A DNA stretch of 24,596 bases from the NCBI GenBank assembly GCA_025360665.1, contig JANYBU010000371.1, positions 1 through 24,596 of the forward strand. Direction: 5' to 3'. Each line of letters opens with the position of its first letter. The first letter of the stretch is position 1. The position numbers and the translations under genes were made by a program. Below, one piece after another: positions 7,204-13,835 of this stretch. The stretch is from Nitrospira sp. (GTDB taxonomy: Bacteria > Nitrospirota > Nitrospiria > Nitrospirales > Nitrospiraceae). Under the pieces are notes generated by a model that saw only the letters and a program-made list of their open reading frames with translations, was not told the origin of the DNA and did not search any database.

Positions 7204-7419
7204 ATGGGTATCGAATTCAGCCAGATCCATAACCTGGTTCGCACCTATCAGCGGATCTTGAACGTGCCGTTGGGCAAGTCGCCTCACGGAGACAGGGATG
7301 TCGCAGAGGCGGAGGATCGGGTGTCGATCTCGCCGGAAGCGCGAGAACAGGAAGAGCCATCCCGAACAGATCCAACGTCGGGGGGATTCAGTCAACAGGA
7401 CAAGGAGCGTCCGATATGA
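7204..7419 (+). CDS. Small protein resembling the N-terminus of anti-sigma factor FlgM
   Basis: The product has about 71 residues. Its first half, IEFSQIHNLVRTYQRILNVP, and the later DRVSISPEAREQEE resemble the start of FlgM proteins, where a linker is followed by 'D.v.iS..A+'. The C-terminal helices of FlgM that bind sigma-28 are absent; the remaining sequence is polar and disordered (SRTDPTSGGFSQQDKERPI). It could be a degenerate FlgM or a secreted or regulatory small protein with a shared N-terminus. I chose ATG at 7204; an in-frame ATG at 7183 falls inside the repeat arm. Its TGA stop overlaps the start of the cyclase gene in an ATGA arrangement, which suggests translational coupling and a shared function. 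Confidence 0.6.
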   Translation: MGIEFSQIHNLVRTYQRILNVPLGKSPHGDRDVAEAEDRVSISPEAREQEEPSRTDPTSGGFSQQDKERPI

Positions 7420-8987
7420 CCAGGCAGGCTGGTTCCGACCGTACCATTCCCGCTACCGATGGCGCCGTCACGCACCACGCCGCAGACGATCGATTGGCCT
7501 GCCTGTTCGTCGCAGGTAGTGGCGCCTTTCAGCGCAAGAAAATCTGGACGAGTCTCGAAGAGTCGGGGAATAGTGTCCACCGATTCACCGGCCCTGTGGC
7601 GCTGCTCTCGGCGATGGGATCCACACCTCCCGATGCCATCCTGTGCGAAATGGCCGCCGCACCAGAGCCGGTTTTCGAGTTGCTGAGCCAATTGGCCAGG
7701 CTGGAAAGCGACGCCTGTGTGATCTTGATCGGACCGGAGATCGGCGCAGGGCAGGTGGCGCGATGCCTACGGGACGGCGCGTTCGACTACCTGACGGTTC
7801 CCGCGCTCGCTCCGCGAGTGCTGGATTCACTGCAGAGGGGGCTCATGAATCGGCAGGCCTTTCAGGCCGTGCGCGATCTCTCCGGACAGCTGGCACAGGT
7901 GAATGCCACATTGGCGGGCGAGCGGGATGTTCTCCAGCAATGGAATATGAAATTGTCGCTGCTCAATCATCTGACTCAAGCCTTGGCGGGCTCATTGAAT
8001 AGCGAGTCCATTGCCCGATCCCTATTCAACGGCCTCGCCGGCCTCGTCCCGGTGGATGTCATCGGACTCGGCCTGTCCGATCCCTATCGTGTCTGGACGT
8101 GGTCTCGATCGACGGTCGACGAGTTCCAGGAACAACGAGTGCGAGAACATCTCCTCAGCCGATTCAACCCCAACGCCGCATTGATTTCTCAGGCCGACGC
8201 ACAGGTGCTTCGGCTGTCAACCGGTATTCCAGTATCCGGACGGCCTGCGCATCTCCCGTGCGAGCCAACCCAGCAAGGTGCGCGCTCTGTCATGACCATT
8301 CCGCTGACCCTCTCGCCGAAGAGCCAGGGATTGCTGTACGTCGAAGGGCAGCAGGGGACCTTCTCAGAATCCGAGCTCCAACTGTTGTCTATGGTCGGCA
8401 CGTCACTGTCCCTTGCACTCCACAACGCTGCCATTCATCAGCAGATGCACGAACTGGCCTCGCGCGATGGTTTGACGGGATTGCTGAACCGACGCGCACT
8501 CGAAGAAGTCCTCTCGCGAGAACTCAAAGCCTGTACGCGCTATCATGAATCTGCCTGTCTGATATTGGCCGATGTGGATTACTTCAAACATGTGAACGAT
8601 CTATTCGGGCATGTGGGAGGCGATGCGGTGCTGAAGGCGATGGCGACGGTCATGCAGCAGGCGGTGCGGGATACCGACTCAGTCGGCCGCTACGGGGGCG
8701 AAGAGTTCGGAATTGTGCTGCCCCATACCGATCTCGACCGTGCCGCGGTGCTTGCGGAGCGGTTGCGGGACCAGATCGAATGCCATGAGTTCGACGTGGA
8801 TGGGGAGCGCGTCCGGATCACTGTCAGCGTGGGCATTGCGCAGCTTCCAGACCGGACCATCCGTACCGTGCCCCAGTGGATGGCCGCGGCCGATGCCGCG
8901 CTCTACGCTGTGAAGGGAGGCGGACGCAATGGTGTCGTGATTCATACACCAGGCCGTTCGTCACTGGTCGCGTCAGCCACGGTCTGA
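7416..8987 (+). CDS. Diguanylate cyclase with receiver-like, GAF and GGDEF domains
   Basis: This enzyme should make cyclic di-GMP from two GTP in the cytoplasm. The 523 residues contain a receiver-like domain (about 25-145), a coiled coil (about 148-180), a GAF domain (about 180-335) and a GGDEF domain (about 345-510). The catalytic signature is RYGGEEF, with GGEEF at 427-431. An inhibitory I-site RxxD (R418, D421) sits exactly five residues before it, so product inhibition is expected. The DGLTGLLNRR motif opens the catalytic domain. The receiver-like domain is degenerate: the phosphoacceptor position reads ILCEM and the usual Lys-Pro is replaced by Val-Pro (YLTVPA). Phosphorylation is therefore unlikely and signal input probably comes through GAF. 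AAGGAG at 7402-7407 supports the start, and the ATGA overlap couples it to the preceding gene. Confidence 0.93.
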   Translation: MTRQAGSDRTIPATDGAVTHHAADDRLACLFVAGSGAFQRKKIWTSLEESGNSVHRFTGPVALLSAMGSTPPDAILCEMAAAPEPVFELLSQLARLESDACVILIGPEIGAGQVARCLRDGAFDYLTVPALAPRVLDSLQRGLMNRQAFQAVRDLSGQLAQVNATLAGERDVLQQWNMKLSLLNHLTQALAGSLNSESIARSLFNGLAGLVPVDVIGLGLSDPYRVWTWSRSTVDEFQEQRVREHLLSRFNPNAALISQADAQVLRLSTGIPVSGRPAHLPCEPTQQGARSVMTIPLTLSPKSQGLLYVEGQQGTFSESELQLLSMVGTSLSLALHNAAIHQQMHELASRDGLTGLLNRRALEEVLSRELKACTRYHESACLILADVDYFKHVNDLFGHVGGDAVLKAMATVMQQAVRDTDSVGRYGGEEFGIVLPHTDLDRAAVLAERLRDQIECHEFDVDGERVRITVSVGIAQLPDRTIRTVPQWMAAADAALYAVKGGGRNGVVIHTPGRSSLVASATV

Positions 8988-9013
8988 TCGTCTCCAACAG
9001 AATAGCCCACGGG

Positions 9014-9125
9014 ATGGGCGTGAAGCGTATCTCGTGAAGCGTTTCAGGTTGCAAGTTTCGAGGTTCAGGTTGTCGGGAATCGGCCTCTGGAAACTAGAAA
9101 CCTGAAACGAGGAACGCTTCAGAGG
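9014..9125. repeat. 7-bp-period inverted repeat between the cyclase and PilZ genes
   Basis: The left part has GTGAAGC/GTATCTC heptamers, including GCGTATCTCGTGAA at 9025-9038, then CAGGTTG, CAAGTTT, CGAGGTT, CAGGTTG. The right part (about 9090-9121) has AGAAACC, TGAAACG, AGGAACG, CTTCAG, complementary to the left part. An imperfect long hairpin ends about 35 nt before the PilZ gene. Confidence 0.7.
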
Positions 9126-9156
9126 TATTGAGAACAAAGCCAGAGGACATTCGATC

Positions 9157-9744
9157 ATGCCTACAGCCATGCAGACCAACGCGACACAATCCGATGAACG
9201 ACGGGAATGGCTTCGGATCGACGATCGTGTCCTCTTAGAATATCGACTCATCACAGACCCGGAGGACGTGCCGACACCCGGTATGCTCCCGGCAAGTGAC
9301 CAAGCTATCGTGGACGCCATTCACAAACCGGCAGCCGACTTCTTTGCGCAACAGGATGAGCACTTGGCGCATTCACCGCTGCTCCCCTGGATGATGAAAG
9401 TGGACTGGCTGTTGGAAGTGATCGTCAAGACGCTCGCACAAATGCACCCAGGCGGAGTCCCCATTGCACAGGTCGCCGATGTGAATCTCAGTGGCGGCGG
9501 GATCAGCTTCCGTTCGCCGCGGTGTTTTGCTGTCGGGGATAAGTTGAGTCTCAAGGTGGTGTTACCGCCCTTCACGCCGATTGCTACGACGGCACAGGTC
9601 ATTCGGTCGATGCCCGTGAAAGAGGGCTCCGGCCACGACATCGCGACCGAATTTGTCGAGCTCTCTCCCAACGATCAGGAACATCTCATCCGCCATATTC
9701 TTCATACACAGGCGGAGAGACTGCGCGCCAGGCGAAACAAATAG
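9157..9744 (+). CDS. PilZ-domain cyclic di-GMP receptor protein
   Basis: PilZ proteins bind c-di-GMP and change the activity of partners such as the flagellar motor, exopolysaccharide synthases or regulators. The protein has 195 residues and no membrane segment. Both parts of the ligand signature are visible: RREWLR near residues 16-21 (RxxxR) and NLSGGGISF near 110 ([D/N]xSxxG), followed by the beta-barrel pattern VGDKLSLKVVLPPFTPIATT and IATEFVEL. About 85 residues lie between the two motifs, more than in minimal PilZ domains; they include a long helical insert (residues about 45-100, MKVDWLLEVIVKTLAQM). Adjacency to a diguanylate cyclase and flagellar genes suggests a role in motility control. 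ATG at 9157 is used; ATG at 9169 is an alternative. Confidence 0.88.
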   Translation: MPTAMQTNATQSDERREWLRIDDRVLLEYRLITDPEDVPTPGMLPASDQAIVDAIHKPAADFFAQQDEHLAHSPLLPWMMKVDWLLEVIVKTLAQMHPGGVPIAQVADVNLSGGGISFRSPRCFAVGDKLSLKVVLPPFTPIATTAQVIRSMPVKEGSGHDIATEFVELSPNDQEHLIRHILHTQAERLRARRNK

Positions 9745-9750
9745 ATCAAT

Positions 9751-9875
9751 CAGGATGCTGAAAACGCTCGCCAGCGTCGTTCTCGCCTTGGAAGCATCCT
9801 CAACGTAGCCGAGAGGCTACGCCTTCGGTGCTTCCGTCGGCTGCGGCCTCGCGGACGAACGTTTTGAGCATCCTG
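9751..9875. repeat. Palindromic interspersed element type 1 (REP/MITE-like), 125 bp
   Basis: It starts CAGGATGCTGAAAACG and ends CGTTTTGAGCATCCTG, which are 16-bp terminal inverted repeats with one mismatch. The interior contains a further palindrome (CGTAGCC/GAG/GGCTACG around 9805-9822). There is no coding capacity. I recall very similar elements in Nitrospira intergenic regions. Isolated ends of the same type occur at 843 and 22352. Confidence 0.75.
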
Positions 9876-10179
9876 CTAGGGCCTGCAGTGCACGCACTAG
9901 TTCCCGCACGCTTCATCTCCCTCCCATGCCACGGCCCGGATCATCGGTTAGCACAATTATGTGACCCTGCCTCTGTTGGCAGGCGGTGATCGCACGCACC
10001 GCTCCGTGAGTGTCCCCTCTCGATGAAGATGGGTGTCGGTGAGGGAGATTCAATCGTGTTGAAACTCATTGATGCATGTTGATAGCAGTGGCCATCGGAC
10101 TGACCGATTCACCGCATCTCGCCTCTCTGTTATTTGCGTTTCTTCGCGAGAGTGCCTCCGAGAGCGCCGGTGTTCTCGC
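9876..10179. other. Intergenic stretch with nothing identified
   Basis: About 300 nt between the palindromic element and the candidate promoter at 10180. I see one short hairpin-forming sequence (CTGCC, 6-nt loop, GGCAG at about 9967-9982) and no convincing gene, RNA or repeat. Confidence 0.5.
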
Positions 10180-10207
10180 TTAAGTTCTGTTCATGGCGGA
10201 CCGATAC
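10180..10207 (+). promoter_or_regulatory. Candidate sigma-28-like promoter of the HTH gene
   Basis: TTAAGTTC, 12 nt, then ACCGATAC. The -35 octamer differs by one base from that of the strong site at 13745-13752, but the spacer is one base longer. A transcript would start only a few bases before the ATG at 10218, consistent with the lack of a ribosome-binding site there. Resemblance only. Confidence 0.35.
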
Positions 10208-10217
10208 TACATCCATC

Positions 10218-10448
10218 ATGAATAACAGTATGGCAACATCAACTCAGATGATCGTGGACGGTGCAGCATCAACGGAGAGCGAGATTTTAACCGTCTTGGA
10301 CGTGGCCCGGTTCCTCCGGGTGCCAAAATCGACGGTCTATAAACTCGCGCGGCTCGGTGAGTTGCCGGCTTCCAAAATCGGGAAGCATTGGCGCTTTCTT
10401 CGCCGCGATATCAATCAGTGGATGCATAGCCGCTCCTCGCAGGGATAG
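10218..10448 (+). CDS. Small excisionase-type helix-turn-helix protein
   Basis: The product has 76 residues and matches the HTH_17 / excisionase-family DNA-binding fold: LTVLDVARFLRVPKSTVYKL, ARLGELPASKIGKHWRFL, then RRDINQWM. This is the usual 'ls..eaA..L.vs..tvy.l...g.lpa.kvG+.wrf....l..wl' layout, covering residues about 25-70. It probably binds DNA as a local regulator. In this family only some members are true excisionases, and no integrase is visible here, so a recombination role is not supported. The start is chosen at ATG 10218; ATG 10230 is an alternative. Neither has a clear ribosome-binding site. It precedes cheY-cheZ by 200 nt, so a regulatory link to them is possible but unproven. 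Confidence 0.72.
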   Translation: MNNSMATSTQMIVDGAASTESEILTVLDVARFLRVPKSTVYKLARLGELPASKIGKHWRFLRRDINQWMHSRSSQG

Positions 10449-10524
10449 CACGCCGGGCAACGGGCGGATGCCGTGGGAAGGTGACCCGATCATCCCGGGT
10501 GTGCGCGTGCGAGTGTCCGTGCCA

Positions 10525-10540
10525 TGGCAGGCCCGATGCT
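10525..10540 (+). promoter_or_regulatory. Weak sigma-54-like promoter candidate before cheY
   Basis: TGGCAGGCCCGATGCT has the GG-N10-GC spacing of sigma-54 promoters and matches TGGCA at -24, with ATGC instead of TTGC at -12. It lies about 107 nt before the cheY ATG. No enhancer site was identified, so this is tentative. Confidence 0.25.
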
Positions 10541-10647
10541 CGAGGTCTGACCCATGGTCGGGATGCCGACCGCACGTCGCCGAACGCACCTGTTCATGGT
10601 GTGTCGTCAATCGGTATCGATTCAATTGCAAGAAGGAGGACCATCCA

Positions 10648-11028
10648 ATGCCTGCCGATCCCGCTATGAAGATCCTCGTCGTGGACGATATGTCGACGAT
10701 GCGAAGGATCGTCAAAAACATTCTCAAGCAACTGGGCTTTACCAACGTCGAGGAAGCCGAAAACGGACAGGAAGGCCTGACGAAACTCAATGGAGGGGGA
10801 TTTGGCTTCGTCGTCTCGGATTGGAATATGCCGGTCATGACCGGCATCGAGATGTTGCGCGCCATTCGCGCCAACGAGGCGATCAAGGCCATCCCCGTAC
10901 TCATGATCACGGCCGAAGCGCAGCAAGAAAATCTGATAGAGGCCGTCAAGGCCGGTGTCAGCAATTACATCGTCAAGCCGTTCACGGCGGAAACGCTGCA
11001 AGAAAAAATCAATAAAATCTTCCCGTAA
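10648..11028 (+). CDS. cheY: Chemotaxis response regulator CheY
   Basis: CheY is phosphorylated by CheA and then binds the flagellar switch to change rotation. The protein is a single receiver domain of 126 residues. All key positions are visible: the acidic pair D13 D14 (VVDDMSTMRR), phosphoacceptor D58 in VSDWNMP, T88 in LMITAEA, and K110 in YIVKPF. The SDWNMP and TAEAQQENLIEA sequences are close to enterobacterial CheY. AGGAGG at 10635-10640 gives a clear start at ATG 10648, although the frame is open further upstream. The next gene, cheZ, begins 10 nt after the stop, so the pair is almost certainly co-transcribed. This is probably the motor-binding CheY, given its pairing with CheZ. Confidence 0.95.
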   Translation: MPADPAMKILVVDDMSTMRRIVKNILKQLGFTNVEEAENGQEGLTKLNGGGFGFVVSDWNMPVMTGIEMLRAIRANEAIKAIPVLMITAEAQQENLIEAVKAGVSNYIVKPFTAETLQEKINKIFP

Positions 11029-11038
11029 GGAGCACATG

Positions 11039-11764
11039 ATGGCGGAAGCGAACGGCCACCTCTATGCAGAGCTCGGTGAGCTTGCGCGGTATCTCGATAC
11101 CACGTTGCGCAAACTCGATGAGGCAGGCGCACCCATTGCGACCATGTCGGGCCAGTTGCCTCAGGCGGCGTCACATCTGGAAGGACTCACGAAACTGACC
11201 GAGGAGGGGACGCACGAAGTCATGCGTCTGACGGAGGAGCTGCAAGACAGCCACGCCGTCGTCGTTGGTCTGTTGCACAAGGCTGCCGCTGCGCTGGGCA
11301 AAGGCGAGAACTCCCCCTGTATCGCCTGCTTACTTCGCGAATCCCAGCAGCTTGTGGCGCAAGACGACAAACAACTTATCGGCAGCCGGCAACGCCTTGC
11401 CGGGACGCTGACCCAGGTTGCCGATACGCTGACCAAAGGCCAGAGCGGGAGTTGTGTCGCCTGTGCGCTGAGCCAATCCATCCACTCGTTGTCACAAGAC
11501 GATAAACGGCTGATCGAGATCATGACCGCCTTGTCGTTCCAGGATCTAGTCGCTCAGCGGGTGAAGAAATTGACGACCATCATCCACGATGTCGAACGGA
11601 AGTTATTGGAGTTGGTCGTGGTATTCGGGCTCAAGCACGAGGGCGCCACGCCGGAGATCAAGACCGACGCCACCGACATGCTGAAGCAATTGAATGCATC
11701 GAATTCGACCGCCATGAAGCAGAATTTGGTGGACGACATTCTTGGGAAGTTCGGATTTAACTAG
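11039..11764 (+). CDS. cheZ: CheY-phosphate phosphatase CheZ
   Basis: CheZ dephosphorylates CheY-P and resets the motor. The protein has 241 residues and is nearly all helical. The catalytic signature is SFQDLVAQRVKK, with D169 and Q173 corresponding to the D-x3-Q pair of E. coli CheZ (D143, Q147). The C-terminus QNLVDDILGKFGF matches the CheY-binding tail of E. coli CheZ. Oddly, two CxxC motifs (C94/C97 and C139/C142) lie in an internal repeat of about 45 residues: SPCIACLLRESQQLVAQDDK and GSCVACALSQSIHSLSQDDK. E. coli CheZ has no such cysteines. They may bind a metal or form redox-sensitive disulfides. AAGGAG at 11027-11032 fits ATG 11039 (spacing 6) better than ATG 11036. It follows cheY by 10 nt. 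Confidence 0.92.
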   Translation: MAEANGHLYAELGELARYLDTTLRKLDEAGAPIATMSGQLPQAASHLEGLTKLTEEGTHEVMRLTEELQDSHAVVVGLLHKAAAALGKGENSPCIACLLRESQQLVAQDDKQLIGSRQRLAGTLTQVADTLTKGQSGSCVACALSQSIHSLSQDDKRLIEIMTALSFQDLVAQRVKKLTTIIHDVERKLLELVVVFGLKHEGATPEIKTDATDMLKQLNASNSTAMKQNLVDDILGKFGFN

Positions 11765-11765
11765 C

Positions 11766-11887
11766 GGGGGTAAGGGGGTACATGGGGGTAACGGGGCTAG
11801 GGGGGTAATGGGATAGAAGGGATAGCGGGGTAGAAGTTGCAGACCGTTATCCCGTTTACCTCCTACCCCGTCCCATTACCCCCGCTC
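11766..11887. repeat. 8-bp-period G-rich inverted repeat (GGGGGTAA), quadruplex-prone
   Basis: The left arm repeats GGGGGTAA/GGGGGTAC/GGGGCTAG with a mostly 8-bp period; the right arm is the C-rich complement. Perfect stems include 11801-11813 with 11871-11883 (13 bp) and 11826-11833 with 11863-11870. Five runs of four or more G with 3-5-nt loops at 11766-11806 also satisfy a G-quadruplex pattern. It lies between cheZ and motA. Confidence 0.8.
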
Positions 11888-11934
11888 ATGCAGCGCAAAG
11901 ACTGAATCACCTTGAACTCGTAGGATAAGACGCC

Positions 11935-12705
11935 GTGGACATTGCGACAATCGTAGGGATCGCCCTTGCACTCGGGGCTATCGTGGGAGGCCAGATCCTA
12001 GAAGGTGGACATGTCGGTTCCATTATGCAGCTCACCGCCTTCATCATCGTGATGGGCGGAACGATCGGGGCAGTCTGCGTGCAGAATCCGTTGTCAGTTG
12101 TGCTGAAAGGGATGTCCATGGTGAGCCTCGGCATCCTCAATCCGAAGCATGACAACAAGGGCGCCATCAAGACGATCCTCGATCTGGCGAATGTGTCCCG
12201 TAAGCAAGGGCTGCTGGCGCTCGAAGGCAAGCTCAAAGATATCCATGACCCGTTCTTTCGCAAAGGCGTCCAATTGATCGTGGATGGGACAGACCCGAAG
12301 GTGGTGCATGAGATCTTGGAGATCGATGTCGAACATCACGAGGAAGAAGGGATCAATGCGGCGAAGGTCTGGGAGGCCGCAGGTGGGTATTCGCCGACCA
12401 TCGGCATTATCGGTGCGGTCCTCGGGTTGATTCACGTCATGGAAAATCTGGCCGATCCGTCCAAGCTCGGCGGCGGCATCGCCGTCGCGTTTGTGGCGAC
12501 CGTCTACGGTGTCGCCGCAGCCAATCTATTTTTTCTTCCACTGGCCAGCAAGATGAAATTCAAGATCAAGGAAGAGGCGGGGTCGCGCATGCTGATCATC
12601 ATGGGTCTCGTGGGGTTGGCGCAAGGCGAGAATCCGCGCCTCTTGCAGGAAAAACTCGAGGGCTATCTCCCGGAATCGGAACGAACGAAAGAAGCCAAGA
12701 AGTAG
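11935..12705 (+). CDS. motA: Flagellar motor stator protein MotA
   Basis: MotA surrounds MotB in the inner membrane to form the ion channel that drives flagellar rotation. The protein has 256 residues with four membrane segments at about 2-21, 33-53, 153-172 and 182-206. The conserved periplasmic/TM3 segment GGYSPTIGIIGAVLGLIHVM and TM4 pattern AVAFVATVYGVAAANLFFLP are present. The cytoplasmic loop carries the charged RKQGLLALEGKL and DPFFRKGVQLIVDG region that contacts FliG. It is of the MotA/MotC type. The start is GTG at 11935 with AGGA at about 11922-11925; the protein then begins with the expected 'DIATIVG'. motB follows after an 8-bp-period repeat. Confidence 0.95.
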   Translation: MDIATIVGIALALGAIVGGQILEGGHVGSIMQLTAFIIVMGGTIGAVCVQNPLSVVLKGMSMVSLGILNPKHDNKGAIKTILDLANVSRKQGLLALEGKLKDIHDPFFRKGVQLIVDGTDPKVVHEILEIDVEHHEEEGINAAKVWEAAGGYSPTIGIIGAVLGLIHVMENLADPSKLGGGIAVAFVATVYGVAAANLFFLPLASKMKFKIKEEAGSRMLIIMGLVGLAQGENPRLLQEKLEGYLPESERTKEAKK

Positions 12706-12711
12706 GGGCAT

Positions 12712-12833
12712 GGGAGGGGGTAAAGGGATAAAGGGGTAACGGGCCGGGGTAAGGGGGTAACGGGACTTCGGCTTCTATCCCGCTACCCCGACTAATCCAT
12801 TACCCCCATGCCCCCCTACCCCTACCCCCCCAT
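12712..12833. repeat. 8-bp-period G-rich inverted repeat between motA and motB
   Basis: The left arm is made of GGGGGTAA/AGGGATAA/AGGGGTAA-type units (12712-12766); the right arm (about 12776-12833) is the C-rich complement, including TTACCCCCATGCCCCCCTAC. It starts directly after the motA stop and ends 10 nt before the motB ATG. Same family as 11766-11887 and 21552-21672. Confidence 0.8.
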
Positions 12834-12842
12834 TCAAGAGCT

Positions 12843-13700
12843 ATGTCGAAGAAGAAACACGAAGAACACGAAAATCACGAGCGCTGGCTGGTGTCCTACG
12901 CCGACTTCATCACCCTGCTCTTTGCCTTCTTCGTCGTCATGTACTCGATCTCCTCGGTCAACGAGGGCAAATTCCGAACGGTGAGCGAGTCCATTAAAGC
13001 GGCCTTGAATCCTATCGTCAGTCCGCCTGCAGCCCCGACGCCTTTTCAAGTCGGCGCCAACAAGCAGACGACTATCGTACCCAATGTGATCCCCTCGAGG
13101 GATATGGCGGTTAGACGTCTGCGCCTGGCCCTGAAGTCGCTCCCTGCGTCCGTACGAATCGACACGATTCAGGTGACCGAGCTTGGAGACAGCACCATCG
13201 TTCTGTCGCTTCCGGAGTTGGTGTTATTCGAGAGCGGGGCTGCGGCGCTTCGTGCTGAGGCCCTGCCGTTCTTGCAAGCACTAGCCGAGGTGTTGGTCGA
13301 ACTCGATCGCCAGATCAAGGTACAGGGCCATACGGACAATGTACCGATCAGGACGGCGCAATTTCCCTCCAATTGGGAACTCTCTGCGATTCGGGCGGTG
13401 ATGGTCGTACGGGCTCTGGGCGAGCTGTACGGGGTATCGATGAAGAACCTGTCGGCTGTCGGGTATGGCGATTCGCGGCCTGTGACCGACAACACGACGC
13501 CGGAAAATCGGACGAAGAATCGGCGGGTAGAAATCGTTGTTTTAGAACGCAAGCCGATGCCCTCGCCGGATCGACAAGAGGAAACCCCGGCGCCAGTGAA
13601 CGGGGAAGAAATTTCCGGGTCAGCCGAGACGAATGCTGCCATGAGGGGGGCGGTACCGGTTGGCGGACAGATAGTTCCTCCGATTGTGGATTCCAAGTGA
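12843..13700 (+). CDS. motB: Flagellar motor stator protein MotB
   Basis: MotB anchors the stator to peptidoglycan and carries the ion-binding aspartate. The protein has 285 residues: a Lys/Glu/His-rich cytoplasmic N-terminus, a single membrane segment (about 17-38) containing SYADFITLLFAFFVVMYSIS with the essential D21, a plug/linker, and an OmpA-like peptidoglycan-binding domain at about 115-240. The OmpA domain shows VQGHTDNVPIR, LSAIRAVMVVRALGE, GYGDSRPV and NRTKNRRVEIVV. Residues 240-285 are a disordered tail beyond the domain. The start is supported by the normal MotB N-terminus; the ribosome-binding site is weak (AAGAG). It pairs with motA upstream. Confidence 0.95.
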   Translation: MSKKKHEEHENHERWLVSYADFITLLFAFFVVMYSISSVNEGKFRTVSESIKAALNPIVSPPAAPTPFQVGANKQTTIVPNVIPSRDMAVRRLRLALKSLPASVRIDTIQVTELGDSTIVLSLPELVLFESGAAALRAEALPFLQALAEVLVELDRQIKVQGHTDNVPIRTAQFPSNWELSAIRAVMVVRALGELYGVSMKNLSAVGYGDSRPVTDNTTPENRTKNRRVEIVVLERKPMPSPDRQEETPAPVNGEEISGSAETNAAMRGAVPVGGQIVPPIVDSK

Positions 13701-13744
13701 CCGGTTTTCACAATCTCCTCTTTCACCGGCCTGCAGCCGAACCC

Positions 13745-13771
13745 TTAAGTTTATTCATCCGGCACCGATAA
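13745..13771 (+). promoter_or_regulatory. Sigma-28 (FliA) promoter of the STAS-cheA operon
   Basis: TTAAGTTT, 11 nt, then ACCGATAA. It matches the FliA consensus TAAAGTTT-N11-GCCGATAA at 7 of 8 positions in each half with exact spacing. It lies 44 nt after the motB stop and 64 nt before the STAS gene. It predicts that the chemotaxis genes that follow are expressed late, with flagellin and FliD. Confidence 0.72.
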
Positions 13772-13835
13772 GAGACCATTACGGCCTGTTCTGTACTGAC
13801 TGTCAGGCTGGACGCGCCGCAGGAGATTGCACCAG

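Noticed and set aside
10134..10217. Longer form of the HTH protein starting at 10134
   Set aside because: The extra residues are Arg/Pro/Phe-rich with no family similarity, and they would span the promoter candidate.
10357..10647. N-terminal extension of cheY in the same frame
   Set aside because: Overlaps the HTH gene and lacks a start signal; AGGAGG with ATG 10648 gives the normal CheY length.
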